This document shows positions 5,424 to 6,065 of a DNA stretch of 6,065 nucleotides, one piece after another; the first letter of the stretch is position 1, and every line of letters starts with the position of its first letter. The translations under genes and the position numbers were made by a program. Where the stretch lies: NCBI GenBank assembly GCA_964393545.1, contig CAYMUB010000008.1, positions 1 to 6,065 on the forward strand, read 5' to 3'. The notes beneath the pieces are model-generated. The model was not told the origin of the DNA. It made no database searches and saw only the letters and a list, made by a program, of their open reading frames with translations. Source of the stretch: CAYMUB01 sp964393545. GTDB lineage: Bacteria; Patescibacteriota; Microgenomatia; Daviesbacterales; UBA10151.

Positions 5424-5696
5424 ATGATTAAAACTTTACCCATTACAGAAGCCAGAGAAAATTTAACTACCTTAGTAGATAAGGCTAACAAATTATTGGA
5501 TGAATATATTATTACTGTAAACGGTAAACCTACAGCAATACTAATGTCTATTCAGGAATATGAATCCTGGAAAGAAACTACAGAAATCATGTCTGATCCA
5601 GGACTGATGAAGGCTATCAGACAGGGGGAGAAAGAAATAGATGAAGGAAAAGGAATTCCTTGGGAGGAAGTTAAAAAAGAGTTAGGCTTAGATTAA
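5424..5696 (+). CDS. Phd/YefM-family antitoxin
   Basis: This 90-residue type II antitoxin has the Phd/YefM DNA-binding N-domain: ITEARENLTTLVDKAN (7-22), then YIITVNGKPTAILMSIQEYESW (28-49), the family's 'V..G.P.AVLvs..eYE.l' block. The rest (SDPGLMKAIRQGEKEIDEGK, then IPWEEVKKELGLD) is acidic and probably disordered until it wraps the toxin. In the family the antitoxin dimer neutralises the toxin and represses the operon; the promoter holds a TGTACA palindrome that fits this. The gene ends immediately before the toxin ATG, with no gap. No SD precedes its start, consistent with the -10 sitting 6 nt upstream. Low-level read-through from typA is possible because no terminator is seen between them. 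Confidence 0.93.
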   Translation: MIKTLPITEARENLTTLVDKANKLLDEYIITVNGKPTAILMSIQEYESWKETTEIMSDPGLMKAIRQGEKEIDEGKGIPWEEVKKELGLD

Positions 5697-5948
5697 ATGT
5701 ATAAGCTAGTCATTTCTCCACAAGCTAAGAAAGAACTTAAAAAGATTAAAAGTTCTTCCAAAATAGCTATCAAGTTAATATTAGAAGAAATTCGAGAGGA
5801 TCCTAGTCTTGGTAAACCCCTAACTAGGGATTTAAATAGAAAATTTTCTTATAGAGTAAGTGTTTATAGAATTATTTATAAAGTTAATTCAAAAGATAGA
5901 ATAATTAATATACTATCTGCTGGTCACAGAGCTACAGTATATAACTAA
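5697..5948 (+). CDS. RelE/ParE-family toxin
   Basis: This 83-residue basic protein has the RelE/ParE fold pattern. It begins with YKLVISPQAKKELKKI (2-17), continues with a helix and the loop EDPSLGKPL (34-42), then a strand block FSYRVSVYRIIYKV (50-63), and ends INILSAGHRATVY (70-82). Arg53, Arg58, His77, Arg78 and Tyr82 occupy the conserved C-terminal positions linked to ribosome-dependent mRNA cleavage in RelE-type toxins; ParE-type members of the fold instead poison gyrase. The sequence cannot fully separate the two, although the His-Arg and terminal Tyr and the YefM partner favour the mRNase type. The ATG follows the antitoxin TAA directly, so translational coupling is expected; no strong SD is adjacent. 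The gene looks intact. Its last bases overlap the end of a convergent gene. Confidence 0.92.
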   Translation: MYKLVISPQAKKELKKIKSSSKIAIKLILEEIREDPSLGKPLTRDLNRKFSYRVSVYRIIYKVNSKDRIINILSAGHRATVYN

Positions 5949-6065
5949 TCAGGATTGTCTGTTTTTCCAGGCCACTTGGCATATCCTATGGTAAGCAGGT
6001 TATCATCAAATTTTTTAAAAGAGACATTTTCCAGTTTTAGCGACTCTTTAATTGTTTTTAAACCA
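5945..6065 (-). CDS. C-terminal end of an unrecognised protein (partial)
   Basis: On the minus strand an open frame enters from the right edge and runs 39 codons to TAG at 5947-5945, reading GLKTIKESLKLENVSF, KKFDDNLLTIGYAKW and ending PGKTDNPD. It is mixed and soluble-looking with no membrane segment; I do not recognise a family. It is convergent with the RelE toxin and overlaps it by 4 bp, stop codon against stop codon. The open frame reaching the edge and ordinary amino-acid composition favour a real gene over chance, but the fragment is short. Confidence 0.6.
   Translation of the reverse strand, partial: GLKTIKESLKLENVSFKKFDDNLLTIGYAKWPGKTDNPD

Noticed and set aside
1..6065. CRISPR array, tRNA, rRNA, IS element or prophage attachment site
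   Set aside because: No regularly spaced repeats, cloverleaf, transposase motif or terminal inverted repeats were seen on either strand.

Overview
This is an AT-rich bacterial window with short intergenic gaps, small genes and the standard bacterial code (TGA is a stop, as at the end of the MFS gene; tryptophan is TGG). The gene set is a compact sortase, a peptidoglycan-glycosyltransferase-like membrane protein, a minimal typA locus and two small toxin-antitoxin (TA) loci. Together with promoters set almost on top of start codons, it looks most like a Candidate Phyla Radiation/Patescibacteria genome, possibly Microgenomates. That placement is inferred from gene style. No rRNA, tRNA, IS element or CRISPR array is visible.

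Left part (1-2318, minus strand): in transcription order, a 12-TM MFS transporter, a short sortase, and the N-terminal part of a PBP1A-like protein that runs off the left edge. The PBP1A-like protein keeps the regions on both sides of the GT51 catalytic core but lacks the core itself. Sortase and PBP-like protein each have a recognisable promoter, so this is a cell-surface gene cluster rather than one strict operon.

Middle (2354-3599, plus strand): divergent from the MFS gene, and only 35 bp away, is a membrane protein with an HELAH zinc motif (M50-like). Next is a DUF433 antitoxin-type gene behind two tandem extended -10 promoters and two palindromes. It is followed by the remains of its DUF5615-type toxin partner. 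The head and tail of the toxin are readable in different frames and the middle is gone. A spaced promoter then leads to typA, with a terminator-like hairpin in the typA leader.

Right part (3600-6065): an intact typA/bipA translational GTPase, then an intact Phd/YefM antitoxin and RelE/ParE toxin pair. The TA promoter carries a TGTACA palindrome like the one known from the E. coli yefM-yoeB operator. The window ends in the C-terminus of an unrecognised convergent gene whose stop codon interlocks with the toxin stop.

The most notable cross-cutting signal is promoter placement. Four unrelated genes (MFS, M50-like, DUF433, YefM-like antitoxin) have a TANNNT -10 hexamer ending exactly 6 nt before the ATG and no Shine-Dalgarno, which predicts leaderless mRNAs. 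typA instead has a normal leader and SD.
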